A DNA stretch of 36,223 nucleotides, from NCBI GenBank assembly GCA_946803715.1, contig CAMPET010000069.1, forward strand, positions 53,988-90,210, written 5' to 3'. The notes under the pieces were generated by a model. It saw only the letters and a list, made by a program, of their open reading frames with translations. It searched no databases and was not told the origin of the DNA. Shown in pieces: positions 10,675-20,619 of the stretch (positions within the stretch are counted from its first letter, which is position 1; every line of letters starts with the position of its first letter). A program made the position numbers and the translations under genes. The stretch is from Beroe ovata. Lineage: Eukaryota; Ctenophora; Nuda; Beroida; Beroidae.

Positions 10675-12260
10675 TGCTCTTGCTCTTCGTCACCCAGATG
10701 ATAATACCGAGAATGATACCGAAGGCGAGGAGTACTGCTAGGAAGATGAACACCTTTTTACGGTATTTGTTCTGGTATTCTGATGCTTTCTGCAGCTGGA
10801 CAGCCCCGTCTTCTACTCTATCACGGGCAACTTCCACATTTTGCTCGATGTTATCTGGAAATGGGGCAATTAGAACCATAGAACCCGTCATCTTTAATCG
10901 ATAATCACATGATTGGCTACAAAATAATGAAAAATCGAGCTTACCGATCATATCGCCTTGTTCATATACCATTGATCCGATTTGCGTGAATATATCGTTC
11001 ACCGTGATCATGTCTGTCTGGCAAGAAGAAAGAATTGAGCAACAAGTTATGCTTTCTTATCATTATTCTTCACAAATATTCCGTGATAAATACCTCGAGT
11101 TTCTTAATGGCGTTTTCTCGCTCGTTAATCAGGGCAGTCGTGGTTTCCAGATCATCAGTAAACTCTTGCAACTGAGCTAATTTTTGCTGTCTGAAACAGA
11201 CAAGAATATCATTGGATGGAAGGCTTGGTACTTGCCAGTCATCACATTAAAAACCAGAAGAATGTCAAAGGAATTTCAATCAAGTCTGCGTTATCTAACG
11301 CGCGGCGCGCGCGGCGTGACATTACCACGCGCGCACAAAGTTTTTGTTCCTTTGGTCAAATAAAACGTATCGCGCGTTACGCAAACAAAAATTAAGACCG
11401 GGACCGTCCCAAAACTGACTCTTACTACGACAGTTATGCAATCTGTTATTTTGATTTTCTACATAACAGCAAGACTAAAATGATCGCTTCTACCTGGTGT
11501 CGTCATCCATAAGACTGTCGTTGTCGGCATACTGAGTGTCTACATTCGGCTGCCGCGCAATTTCGTCTCGTAACGACGCAGTTCTTGTTCTCATACGAGA
11601 TAGAGCAGCCCTCTCCTTTTCAGCTTCAAACTGGAACACAGATTAGGATTATTGTCATTCCTTTCTCGTCGAATTTGGAGGTCATGACCTCTTTACAGAA
11701 CAAGAATCTAGGAAAAACGTATCTGTGATCTCCAAATAACCTGTTGGTACTTGTTGTATTTCTGAATCGTTTCAGCGAACTGTTGCTTCAGTCGTTCCAC
11801 TTGAATCTTCCGGGATTTCTGTTCTTGTGGAGAACCAGTCTTGCACATGTCCCCAAGCTGTTTGAACATTTCACCCGCACTCTCTATACTGTACTGTACT
11901 TCGGATCGTTTCGTTTCGAGCTGTTTCTTCAGGTTAGGGGTTTCGTTTGTGGTTCCGAGTTGGGCGACGAGCTTCTGCATTGATGTAACTGCGGGAATAA
12001 TGGTGTCAAGATAAACGTTCTTTCTGTGGTGTCAAGGTTTGATGGTTTCAGAGTGAAATCGCGTCAATAAGAGTGGTATGTCGGAGAGTGGTGTCAAGGT
12101 TTAGAGTGGCCTACGAGCAGTGGTGTCAGAGCAGTGCTGAATGCGAAATAGTGTCAAAGAAGAGTACTGTCAAGTGGTGTTAACGTAATTTGCACTTACC
12201 ATTGCTCCCGATCTTGAAAATCGCACTTCCAATCCGTTGACACAGTTGATCATAACTCAT
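10670..12260 (-). CDS. syntaxin-7/12-like endosomal Qa-SNARE
   Basis: Six exons (12200-12260, 11741-11988, 11494-11630, 11094-11190, 10945-11017, 10670-10854) join in phase to 266 residues, close to human STX7 (261). Residues 1-103 form the helical N-terminal syntaxin (Habc) region. The SNARE motif runs across exons 4-6 from about RENAIKKLE through NDIFTQIGSMVYEQGDMIG, with the Gln of YEQGD at the zero layer. A single C-terminal transmembrane anchor follows (KVFIFLAVLLAFGIILGIII) with a short VTKSKSK tail. Such Qa-SNAREs drive fusion between endosomes, lysosomes and trans-Golgi vesicles. The start ATG is one nt after a strong acceptor-like tract (cttctccag). Intron 1 carries repeated GGTGTCA motifs and intron 3 a CGCG-rich patch. 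The stop codon overlaps an AATAAA. STX7 versus STX12 cannot be separated by eye. Confidence 0.93.
12001..12190. repeat. irregular GGTGTCA motif cluster in syntaxin intron 1
   Basis: tggtgtcaag or close variants occur near 12001, 12027, 12089 and 12121, with agtgtcaaag and ctgtcaagtggtg following. Spacing is irregular, so it is not a simple tandem repeat. The same core also occurs at 7147 and 7451. Confidence 0.6.
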
Positions 12261-12941
12261 ACTGGAGAAGTAACAGAAGATTTATCAGAAGACAAAATAC
12301 TCAAAATTCAAGACATCACGTTAAAATTCATTCAAATATAGCAACGGATATAGTTAATGTAAAATAGCGCTGTTCTTGCAAAACTGCATTATAAAGGGAA
12401 GGCTATTCAAGATTTTACTTAGAGTCAAGTCCATTAGCAGTACTTATGTGGTTAAGAAATGAACAATTCGCTGGATTAGAACAAACGCAAATCTTATACA
12501 TATCATCTGCTCTTTCGTTAATAATCCATGAGTCAAATTCGCAACTAGAGAACTGAAATAAAAACATTTCAACAGCAAAGCATAACAAACATAAAAATTC
12601 CTAGCTCGATCGATAGCACGTATCGTTAAGCAATAACCTTGCTGACACCACTCATTCACCGTGAGAGGAAGTCAGTAGAGAGCTACCTCTCCTGACAAAC
12701 TCAGATCTATCCCACAAAATATCTCAGACAAATCAGAGATTATTATGTGTCTCAGTTATCGGTTATTATCATAGTTATACAGTGTCATTAAATAACAATT
12801 TCACACACACACACCATGTAAGTATTCCCACAAATATCTTCATCACAGACTTAATAATTATTCTGAGAATATTCATATCTTTCAATCTTTATGAAGGGAA
12901 TCTAACCAGAAACAAATATTATCGATAGTATATGTGGGACC
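12261..12941. other. spacer between WDR45 and syntaxin
   Basis: About 680 bp, AT-rich, no supported exon. It should hold the WDR45 3' UTR; I see no canonical AATAAA for it on the minus strand. Confidence 0.55.
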
Positions 12942-14012
12942 TCATATCTCAAGATCTTGTGTAATATCAAGAAAAACATTATACGCTTCCCTGTTACAAT
13001 TCCCCTCTGCCGTAAACACGTACTTGTGAAACGTACCGTCGAAACAGAGGGCGATAACCGCGTTTTTCACCGCTGTTCCGGGCGTGCTGGAGGGTGGCGC
13101 GAAGGCACAAATACACGGACACTCCGACCGTAGTGCAAATGACGTCATACCCCATTGCGACCCGGCATACCGTCCCAAATACCCAACATTCGCTACGGTC
13201 AGTCTCTTGTTTAACTCGGGATTCTTGATTGCGAATATGTGAACTGTCCCCTTGTCGCTGCTCACACACAGGTACGAACTATCGTCGTTGAAAGTGATAC
13301 TCTGAACGGTGGCAGTGTCTGTGCCTCGTCGTAACTCGATGACAAGAAGACGAGTCCGCATGTCGAATACTCGGATCAGCGTCCCTTTACCTGACGCTGT
13401 GGCGGCAAGAGTGCCGCCGTGGTTCAGCGCGATACACTGCAAATCAGTCCGGTGGGCGTTGATCGTGGGTGGCGTTGAGATGGCGCCAACTGCCGCTCCG
13501 GCAGTCGAAATATCGAACAGTTGGAGACTTCCTGCCCGAGTTCCAGGGAAGATCATGACGTCACAGGACACACTCGGGCACACCTCGCACAAACCTCGCG
13601 AATTGGACCGAGTTTCGATGCTCTGTAAGTGTTGCGGGTCGGACGGGAAACTGAATATGCAGATCTTGTGGGAGAGGACGACAATGAGGCGATTCCTCTT
13701 CATTTTAACGCCCCTGACGATAGAATCAAACGAGAACTCCAAGATAAACGTCTTCTGCGCATCGTCCCAAATCCTCACCATCCGTGCACTGAATTTACTC
13801 TGATGTCCACCACCCACAACAGCAATGAAGTTTGTTCTGTGCAACATTTCCACGATGCGCAATGAACCAAAGTCCTCGAAGGAACCCTGGGTTAGCTCGG
13901 CGAGGGGTTCTAAGTTGTACACCCGATACCCAGTTTCCATGGCAACGGAGAAACATGTGTTCGTCTGGTTAAATGTGATGTTCTGTATGGATTTAGCTGT
14001 TGCATTTGACAT
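12942..14012 (-). CDS. WDR45: WDR45 / WIPI4-like PROPPIN, intronless
   Basis: A single 356-codon frame from the ATG at 14012 (MSNATAKSIQNITFNQ). The same frame runs upstream to an ATG at 14063 (373 residues), but human WIPI4 starts close to the inner Met, and an acceptor-like CAG lies three nt before it. Diagnostic blocks are VEMLHRTNFIAVVGGG, KGTLIRVFD, the phosphoinositide-binding LRRGTD at about residues 227-232 (LRRG, as in WIPI3/4), SSDKGTVHIFA, and a C-terminus (FDGTFHKYVF, NCNREAYNVFLDI) that matches WIPI4 better than WIPI3. PROPPINs are seven-bladed beta-propellers that bind PI3P/PI(3,5)P2 and act with ATG2 in autophagosome growth. Neighbours are AAR2 upstream and syntaxin downstream on the same strand. 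Confidence 0.93.
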   Translation of the reverse strand: MSNATAKSIQNITFNQTNTCFSVAMETGYRVYNLEPLAELTQGSFEDFGSLRIVEMLHRTNFIAVVGGGHQSKFSARMVRIWDDAQKTFILEFSFDSIVRGVKMKRNRLIVVLSHKICIFSFPSDPQHLQSIETRSNSRGLCEVCPSVSCDVMIFPGTRAGSLQLFDISTAGAAVGAISTPPTINAHRTDLQCIALNHGGTLAATASGKGTLIRVFDMRTRLLVIELRRGTDTATVQSITFNDDSSYLCVSSDKGTVHIFAIKNPELNKRLTVANVGYLGRYAGSQWGMTSFALRSECPCICAFAPPSSTPGTAVKNAVIALCFDGTFHKYVFTAEGNCNREAYNVFLDITQDLEI

Positions 14013-14107
14013 AACCTGTCTGTATGGGATGTCATTAGATTGAAAGTGTTCATGATACTGCATGTTTTAACTGTCAACGTAAAAGGTATAATTCGAAAAT
14101 TTGCGTT

Positions 14108-14113
14108 TTTATT
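14108..14113 (-). terminator. poly(A) signal for AAR2
   Basis: AATAAA on the minus strand about 150 nt after the AAR2 stop, and about 95 nt before the WDR45 ATG. Confidence 0.55.
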
Positions 14114-14260
14114 TACAAACGTTCATTCATAATGTTGTTTTATAATGAACCCCAAATTTAATGTTCTTTGGATGGAAATTACCGATTCTGAATGAAATGA
14201 ATCCAACATAAGATTTAGATTTTAGGTATATCAACTCATACATCACGATAAGAAATTATG

Positions 14261-16642
14261 TCACATTTCGACAACCACCGGCTCATCTTCATCATTACTG
14301 CCAAATTCCCACGAATAATACTTCTCAAGATGCGACCTGAATTTAGCCGCTCTCGCCTTCAATTCTCTGTCTACCTCGGTAGATACAGTATCTGACATTT
14401 CATCTGACACCGTATCTTTACCTGACACATTTCCATGTTTCAACCTCTTCACACCCCCCTTCACCTCACCCTCACTCTCTCCACTCGCCTCACACTCACT
14501 TCTCACCCCACACTCACTTCTCACTCCACCCGCCTCCTCCTCCAACACATTCTCAAAAAACGCTTGCAGAGTTCTCACCAGGAAATTATCACGTGACACA
14601 ATATCCACGAAAAAGTCACGGGGCGTTTCCTTGAGATGAAAGTGAAGAGTCCGGATGAATGTCTTGTAGAAGTCAGGGTGAGATACAATGGCTTGCTGAG
14701 CTCGACAAATCGTGTCGACGAGGATTTTCCACTGTTCAAATGCGGAATACACGTGACCCAGGAGAAACACGACGAATGAAATTTGCAGTTCCCCGAGTAG
14801 TTCGTCGGTAGACGAGCATTGGGCTATGACATCTGAGGGAGGGGAAAGGAGGGTTGGGTTAGCGATTGTATCATGATTGAGGTGCCGTTTAACGATTGAG
14901 GTGCTGTTTAATGATAGGTTCAATCTCTTCACATTCTTCCAACAAGGACTGATTGAGCCTACGATCTATGTACGATTCTTGCAACAATAATCAGTATGGT
15001 AGGTAGTGAATACTTACGGTTTAATGAAATCGTTGAATCCATGTAGAAATTGCTGAGGTCACGGGCTTTGAGACCAACTGTGTTCTGCTTTCGGTCCAAC
15101 TTACTGAACCTGTTTGTTGAAAATAATGAGGATGTACATGGAACCTATCCAAGAAACAAAGAAAAGAAAGGAAATCATAAAACATTTTTGTTGACATTTT
15201 CCAACAATATCTGACTCAATCTCTACCTCATCACTTGGTTATCATCCTGAATGAAGTGCGCGTCTAGCTTCTCCTCAACACCCACTGCACGTGCTGTGTC
15301 CTCTGCGGCGCGCGGGTTGCTAAGTAGCGGTGTTGCTGCGTGAATCAGGGTGCACACAGGTTGTACACGTTCCACAGTGGTTTGCGTCACGTGCGTAGTT
15401 AAACTGCACCATCTGTGTACATGATGGGAGTTAGTGCTTCATAGGGGTGGCAATAATACGTACAAGATTACAACACAACGGTGCACCGTTTCGGTACCGG
15501 TAATTTCAGAATAACAATGAGGTCTTATTCCATAAAGAAACCGTAAGAACGGACAAATTGGTTTATTTAATCTGGCTCAGTTTTCTGCTTGGGTCTGCTT
15601 AGTACACGTTATGTACAAATTTATACGACAATAGCGACGCCGACTAAGACAACGCATGCAGCACATAGAATTAAGGTAGCTAATGCTCGAGTTCTCTTTA
15701 TTAAGTATAAATCACTGATGAATCTCTGCCTTGTGTCCACTGTGTGTCTGTGTGTAATGTGTATGTGTGTGTGCATTGTGTGAGTGTGTGTGAGTGTGTG
15801 TGTGAGTGTGTATGTATGTGCGTGAGTGAGTTTCACTTGTAACCACTTTCAGCATTCACGGACGTAGTAAAAGAAAGGAACACGATAAGACCACATACTA
15901 TATTACTATTAGTCATCATAAAATGAGAATACCCCGAGAGCTTTTAGCATGACTCTGATTTATTCACACTCCACAACCTCATGCATCGAATGAATCATGT
16001 TCATCGAATGAACCATCACGCAGCAAATAACACGGACTGAATACATTAGAATTCATGTACCGTTGGTAATGCTGGTAGGGGTAGGGGGCTAACATCTTGT
16101 CTATGTCTTTTGTCTGGAAAACAGTGTCTGAATCCACCAGTAACTCTTGCTGTGAATCATACTTCTTAACCAAAACCTGCGATGAAACACGTGAATAACG
16201 TGAGGATAAAACAGCACGTATCGCAATGTAACGTGTAGCACTGTAGCGCCATTTGGAATTCATTACCTCCAAATAAAAACTAAACATCTAAGTTTCCCAG
16301 ATCATAATCAAAGTCGTAAAGTATGATCAGTTATGAGCCTCATGGACTAAAAATATCGTCCCCTCCGCGTTTCCCCCTCACCTCTCTCTCAGGGAAGAAG
16401 TGGAAGAACCCCGCTCGCGGAGCGACGGTCCCCTCCTTGCTGACCGCACTATAGAACACGTAGTGTACCCCTGGGGGTATCATCTTGAGACCCATAAACC
16501 GGGGTCCTGTCGACCAACTCTCGTAATCTATCCCGAATTCCGTTCCCTCGGGCATGTTCTCAATGATCAGGAAACTGCCGTGTTTGTATACTTCGTCAAC
16601 CTGGTCCTTGCTCAGGTTGTAGAGTGGTTGTGATGACGACAT
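14261..16642 (-). CDS. AAR2: AAR2 spliceosomal U5 snRNP assembly factor
   Basis: Five exons (16382-16642, 16061-16176, 15227-15412, 15018-15109, 14261-14832) join in phase to 408 residues (human 384). The N-terminal domain has the family blocks NMPEGTEFGIDYESW and GLKMIPPGVHYVFYS; exon 2 has LAPYPYQHYQR. The C-terminal helical domain has LLGELQISFVVFLLG, AFEQWK, DFFVDIVSRDNFL and the final EFGSNDEDEPVVVEM. AAR2 binds PRP8 during cytoplasmic U5 snRNP maturation and blocks BRR2 access until phosphorylated. A low-complexity insertion (GVRSECGVRSECEASGESEG) separates the core from the last helix. Intron 2 contains a TG-rich microsatellite (about 15730-15835). The ATG lies two nt after an acceptor-like TAG. 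Confidence 0.95.
15730..15835. repeat. TG-rich microsatellite in AAR2 intron 2
   Basis: A TGTG/GAGTG-rich imperfect repeat. It generates false His-Thr frames on the minus strand. Confidence 0.9.
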
Positions 16643-17075
16643 TGCTATACGTGTGGGGAAGTGACGTCAGTGTTTATGATGTAATGGGGTAGTGGCAGGG
16701 AAAAGCACTTGGCCAAATATTTGGAGGTATAAGTAGTGAAGACAGGATGACAGCTAGCGAAGAAACAGAAATTCGATTATAAAATGAAAATTGTTTCTAG
16801 GTATTGAAAGTTTAAAGTCAAGAAAACAAATACTCTGAAGAATCTTTCTCTCATCTCATGAAATGCAGCATGCAACAAATAATCTTTGAAAATAATTTTA
16901 TTAGTAAGTCGTTAATTCATTCATTTCCATGGTCTACACATAACCATGGAACATCATGAACATTATCTGCCTATCTACAGCATATCACATATCCACAATA
17001 TCCATGTGTTATCTACACCATTCACAATACTATTGCTAAAACGGACAATCTAGATCATTATCAAATACCATTCCC
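16643..17075. other. spacer between SFT2D3 and AAR2
   Basis: About 430 bp without coding evidence. It holds the SFT2D3 poly(A) signal (16897-16902, minus strand) and the acceptor-like tract just before the AAR2 ATG. Confidence 0.55.
16897..16902 (-). terminator. poly(A) signal for SFT2D3
   Basis: AATAAA on the minus strand 174 nt after the SFT2D3 stop codon. Confidence 0.55.
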
Positions 17076-17666
17076 TCAGATGGGAAGTGTACTTTGTGCA
17101 GTTTTTAGTATGGATTTGGAGAAAACTTTAGTGAAAAACTTGAGTCCCGTTACTCCACCAGGCACATAACTAAACACATACCACAACAATGCCACAAACT
17201 GCGCCATGGCACAGAAAATAGTCAGTATTGTACTCCGCATTACCATGGCGGTGTAAATGGTAAGAAAGAGAGTGGAAAAGTACGAGAGAGTAAAGGGTAA
17301 CCGTGATCTCTTCACCAAATGTTGCACGTGATTCCACGGTCCCCACAACATTGAGAAACTACCGAGGGAGAAAACACTCCCCAGGGAGAAGAGGAGGACG
17401 AATTTCCTGGCTTTCAGAAGAATGAACGGGATGTAGATGACGGAGAGACCGAAGCAGAGCCAGCCCCCGAGTAGGCAGACCATGAAGCCGGTGAGACGCT
17501 GTCTCTTTGTCATGGACGGGAGAAATGGATCCTCCTGGATGGCATTGTTCCAGACGCTCGGTATCCATGAGTTATAGGATGAGTCAGACTCGGACATGTT
17601 AGCTTCACCAGACTCTATCAGTACCTCTTCGTCTAGTCTGTCTGAAAGTGGGGAGTGATGATTCAT
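17076..17666 (-). CDS. SFT2D3-like vesicle transport protein, intronless
   Basis: A single 196-codon frame from the ATG at 17666 (MNHHSPLSDRLDEE). The frame extends five codons further only through a TTG. A Ser/Asp-rich cytosolic N-terminus is followed by the SFT2 domain with four hydrophobic segments at about residues 58-83, 88-106, 123-142 and 145-167. Family blocks include LKARKFVLLFSLGS, the glycine-containing MLWGPWNHV loop, RLPFTLSYFST and FSYVPGGVTGLK. Sft2 proteins are small Golgi membrane proteins implicated in endosome-to-Golgi vesicle fusion. The long N-terminus and the LLKARKF block fit SFT2D3 best. Unlike most neighbours, no acceptor-like AG is seen in the 20 nt before the ATG. 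Confidence 0.88.
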   Translation of the reverse strand: MNHHSPLSDRLDEEVLIESGEANMSESDSSYNSWIPSVWNNAIQEDPFLPSMTKRQRLTGFMVCLLGGWLCFGLSVIYIPFILLKARKFVLLFSLGSVFSLGSFSMLWGPWNHVQHLVKRSRLPFTLSYFSTLFLTIYTAMVMRSTILTIFCAMAQFVALLWYVFSYVPGGVTGLKFFTKVFSKSILKTAQSTLPI

Positions 17667-18270
17667 GTCAGACAATGGCAAGTGTCAGATGGACAGAAGA
17701 GTGTCATGTGAGTGGTTTGATGCCCTATAAAAGTATAAACCTTTACAACTCACTAGAATTCATACCTTGTTCTTTATTCTGCTTGATAAAGAAGGAAGTA
17801 ATAGTTTTCAAATCAGCAGCCATGGATTACCATGCCATCACAATTAGCGCCTGATTTCGGAATTACAGATAGTTTCAAATCTCAGCGCTAAACAGTTGAT
17901 AACCTACTTCAGCGAGCAGCAACATATGCTGCTTGGAATTGGTGACATTCTTTCATTGGAGTTAATTCGAATCACTCTGTGTCATGAAACAAATTATTTA
18001 TTGGTAAATGGTAATTTAGATAATCAGGTAGGTAATGGTATATAGATAAAATAAAAAGGTATTCGAAAGTTAAAAGCGAGAGCCAATTGAACATAAAAAA
18101 CTTATCATTATCAAAACCTTTTTGTTTGTCAAGTCTTTAAATGAAATCACAATTAAACCAAACATCACGCACCATCTCATTGGTGTCTACACACAGCTGG
18201 GTTACGCAGGTCGCAGTACAGACCCCATCATCCGAGCAACATGGGGCTACGGACAGGGTTACACACCCCA
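17667..18270. other. spacer between ERI2 and SFT2D3
   Basis: About 600 bp; no exon supported. It contains the ERI2 poly(A) signal (17997-18002, minus strand) and the left part of the 43-45-bp tandem repeat that runs into the ERI2 coding end. Confidence 0.55.
17997..18002 (-). terminator. poly(A) signal for ERI2
   Basis: AATAAA on the minus strand about 270 nt after the ERI2 stop codon. Confidence 0.5.
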
Positions 18271-18329
18271 TCACCAGTGTGACATGGGGTTACGCACAGG
18301 GTTGCGTACCCCATCCTCTCTCCATGACA
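18199..18329. repeat. 43-45-bp imperfect tandem repeat, 3 units
   Basis: Units begin near 18199, 18244 and 18287, each carrying a gggttacg-like start and an accccatc block. The ERI2 stop codon (18271-18273) lies within the second unit, so the last residues of ERI2 are encoded by repeat sequence. Confidence 0.7.
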
Positions 18330-19059
18330 ACACACTCTTCCCTGGTTCCAGAGTCTTGGTAACCCTAAACAAGCACCCATCCGTCACCATCTTCATCACC
18401 AATCGAGCTGTATTGCGCGCATCATCAATACCCGAGTGTTCGCGACCCACAAACAACATTCCTCTTTCCTGCAGCGACGCATTCAGCCCGTGGGGTTTAC
18501 TCGCGTAGTATCTCTGATAAGCCCTCCGCAGATCAATCCACGAGTTGAAATACGGGTGTCTGATGAGCGATTTTCGCTTACACTCGTACAATAGTTGAGT
18601 ACCGAGGTCCCAGTCGCTCCACGTTACGAATGTGGCGTGAGATTTGCCCGGAACGGAGACGGGAGGGTTGATTATCATGTCACGTGACTCACAGATGTGT
18701 CTTAACCAATCACTGAACAGCTTCATGACAGTGCCCAGAGGGATTCCCGAATTCACTGTTTCCTGACTGATTCCAGTGAGGTTTTTGCAGAATTCCGATA
18801 AAACCGTGTGTTCTGTCGGCATGACGTACTGGTGAAATGTCTCTTCTATCTTTCCCGAACATGAGTTTAACAGAACAGCAGGGAATTCTATAATTTCGCT
18901 CTTATTAGGCTGGGTTTTCTTATCTTCCCAGCAGGTGGCCTCGAAATCGAGCACGATGAAGTACTGAAATATCTGATCTCGTTTTTCGGGATAGTGTTGT
19001 TTCTGGTATAAGGGATGGGATAGAAGTCCTAGAGATTTAGCAAGCGATTTCGCTGACAT
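18271..19059 (-). CDS. ERI2: ERI2-like DEDDh 3'-5' exoribonuclease, intronless
   Basis: A single 262-codon frame starting MSAKSLAKSLGLL, which matches the ERI2 N-terminus. DEDDh exonuclease residues are visible: Asp38 and Glu40 (VLDFEATCW), an Asp in WSDWDLG (149 or 151), His208 in GREHSGIDDARN and Asp213. Other ERI blocks are EIIEFPAVLLN, SEFCKNLTGI and FNSWIDLR. ERI-family enzymes trim structured RNA 3' ends; the role of ERI2 is less defined than that of ERI1. The long C-terminal region with a GRF-type zinc finger seen in vertebrate ERI2 is absent. The protein ends soon after the nuclease domain, in residues (VRNPVRNPMSHW) encoded by a tandem repeat. The ATG is three nt after an acceptor-like TAG. 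Confidence 0.93.
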   Translation of the reverse strand: MSAKSLAKSLGLLSHPLYQKQHYPEKRDQIFQYFIVLDFEATCWEDKKTQPNKSEIIEFPAVLLNSCSGKIEETFHQYVMPTEHTVLSEFCKNLTGISQETVNSGIPLGTVMKLFSDWLRHICESRDMIINPPVSVPGKSHATFVTWSDWDLGTQLLYECKRKSLIRHPYFNSWIDLRRAYQRYYASKPHGLNASLQERGMLFVGREHSGIDDARNTARLVMKMVTDGCLFRVTKTLEPGKSVLSWREDGVRNPVRNPMSHW

Positions 19060-19551
19060 TAACTATGGAATTCTGCTAATTATTCCTTCTCAGGTTGATG
19101 CTGGAATACAAAGACATATGCCTGCGAATGTGTAGCCGTGATATAGTTTACTTAACACGTCAGGAGTAAACCTGCGCCCTAGTCCTACAAAATATGTGAA
19201 ATTGAATACGAACACTTGAAAAACTGAGACTTTTAACTGTCAAATAGGCATAAGATGAAATAATGACGTATCCACAGAGATGATATCATTTTCTCATTGA
19301 TATGTCCCCAACTTTTGTCTTCGTAAGGTGAAGAAGAGTGTCTCCCCATAAAGAGACATTAGTTCGTAATATAGCTCACACATGTCAATTGCCAAAGTTC
19401 CGACCACAATCAAATAGTTCCAAGCATTGAGTACACAATATTGGGACATATTGTGCTTGCGGAATGCGCATGGGTGTGTGTGACAGGGCGTGAAAAGTCT
19501 CTGATTCAGCGCATGGCAGGCAATATTATTGAGGAGAAAGGAGACAGTGTC
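19060..19551. other. spacer between SF3B6 and ERI2
   Basis: About 490 bp, no supported exon. Presumably SF3B6 3' UTR plus ERI2 leader; no canonical AATAAA seen on the minus strand. Confidence 0.5.
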
Positions 19552-20284
19552 TTACTTCGCCATCCCTTCCACCCCGTATTTCTTCTTGGCAGCATCCAGT
19601 TGAGCTTGTTTCTTCTCGGCGTCGACTTTCTGATACAACTGAAAAAAGCGGATGTGATTGGGAAGTGGCGCCAGAAGAGATATGTGGTGTCAACTGTCAA
19701 GACGTGGTCGGATAATAATGGTGCCAAACCCAAAAGTTTTGATAGGTAAATGATTGCTGTCTCAATGAGCAATCAGGTAACACAAGAGTTTTTACCTTGG
19801 TAGATTGGTAGTATAGCACTACTAGATATCTGTTACACACATTGAACCCTGACAAGTGATCACAAGCGTTCTTTGCATCGAATATGTCTTCGTAAACAAC
19901 AAAAGCCGTGCCTTTTGTCTCCGGATTGACACCTCTGCGATTGAATAGCTTGGTTTCAAAAAATATCAAAGGTTCTCTAGCTCTACCACAAATACTGCGC
20001 TGTGGAATTTCATCAGACTTTTCCCTGGTAAATACTCACACTCTGACTTGTCTTATCGGACCATATTTCCCGAATATGTCGTATATCTCTTCGGCTGTGA
20101 TCTTGTAAGGCAGATTCCTCACATAGAGTATCCTGTTAACCTCAGGCGGTAGTCTTACCTGAAACAAAAGATATCAGTGGTCGCGTAGGTAGATTATCAT
20201 TTTTGTTATTCGTCAAAAATTTGATATTTTTCAGAGAAACTGACTGAGACTTACATTCGTTCTTCTTGTAGCAGCTAAAGCCAT
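19552..20284 (-). CDS. SF3B6: SF3B6 (p14/SF3b14a) U2 snRNP protein
   Basis: Four exons (20255-20284, 20040-20158, 19796-19934, 19552-19638) join in phase to 124 residues (human 125). Sequence identity to animal SF3B6 is very high: [19 protein letters not shown] (RNP2 region), [37 protein letters not shown] (RNP1 region with the conserved Tyr) and [13 protein letters not shown]. The single RRM contacts the branch-point adenosine and SF3B1 in the U2 snRNP. Exon 1 encodes only ten residues ([10 protein letters not shown]). Upstream of the ATG an AAG lies seven nt away with a weak pyrimidine tract. Confidence 0.97.
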
Positions 20285-20619
20285 GAGCAACCTTTAAGGA
20301 TTAATTTGGTCATCTCCATTTCAAACTTGTTTTATGAGAATCAAGCACAAGGCTAGTATAGGCATTTTGCGTAAACATGATGAAAATTTCAATAGCTGAA
20401 AATTTCAATAGCTGAAAATTTCAATAGCTGAAAATTTCAATAGCTGATAGCAAGATATGACTCAAGTCCTAAAAGAATTGAATTCAAATCGACATCAAAA
20501 CCTACTACTGAAGTTCATGAAACGAATTCTAAACTCAGTATGTTATGCATCTGCTTTCAAATGAATACCAATTTGAAAGGTAATAAATTATTTGAGGGTC
20601 CTTCGACCTTCATCTATCT
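20285..20619. other. spacer between RBM34 and SF3B6
   Basis: About 335 bp, AT-rich, no supported exon. Contains a four-unit 16-bp tandem repeat. Confidence 0.55.
20382..20445. repeat. 16-bp tandem repeat, 4 perfect units
   Basis: Four copies of gaaaatttcaatagct in a row, followed by a partial fifth. It is in the short spacer between RBM34 and SF3B6. Confidence 0.93.

Noticed and set aside
13309-13803. 164-codon plus-strand frame inside WDR45
   Set aside because: Shadow of the conserved minus-strand WDR45 coding sequence.
14013-14063. 17-residue N-terminal extension of WDR45
   Set aside because: Not conserved in WIPI4, and it contains an acceptor-like site just before the inner ATG. It remains possible.
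17667-17681. Five extra codons at the start of SFT2D3 from a TTG
   Set aside because: TTG is not a usual start in animals; the ATG at 17666 is preferred.
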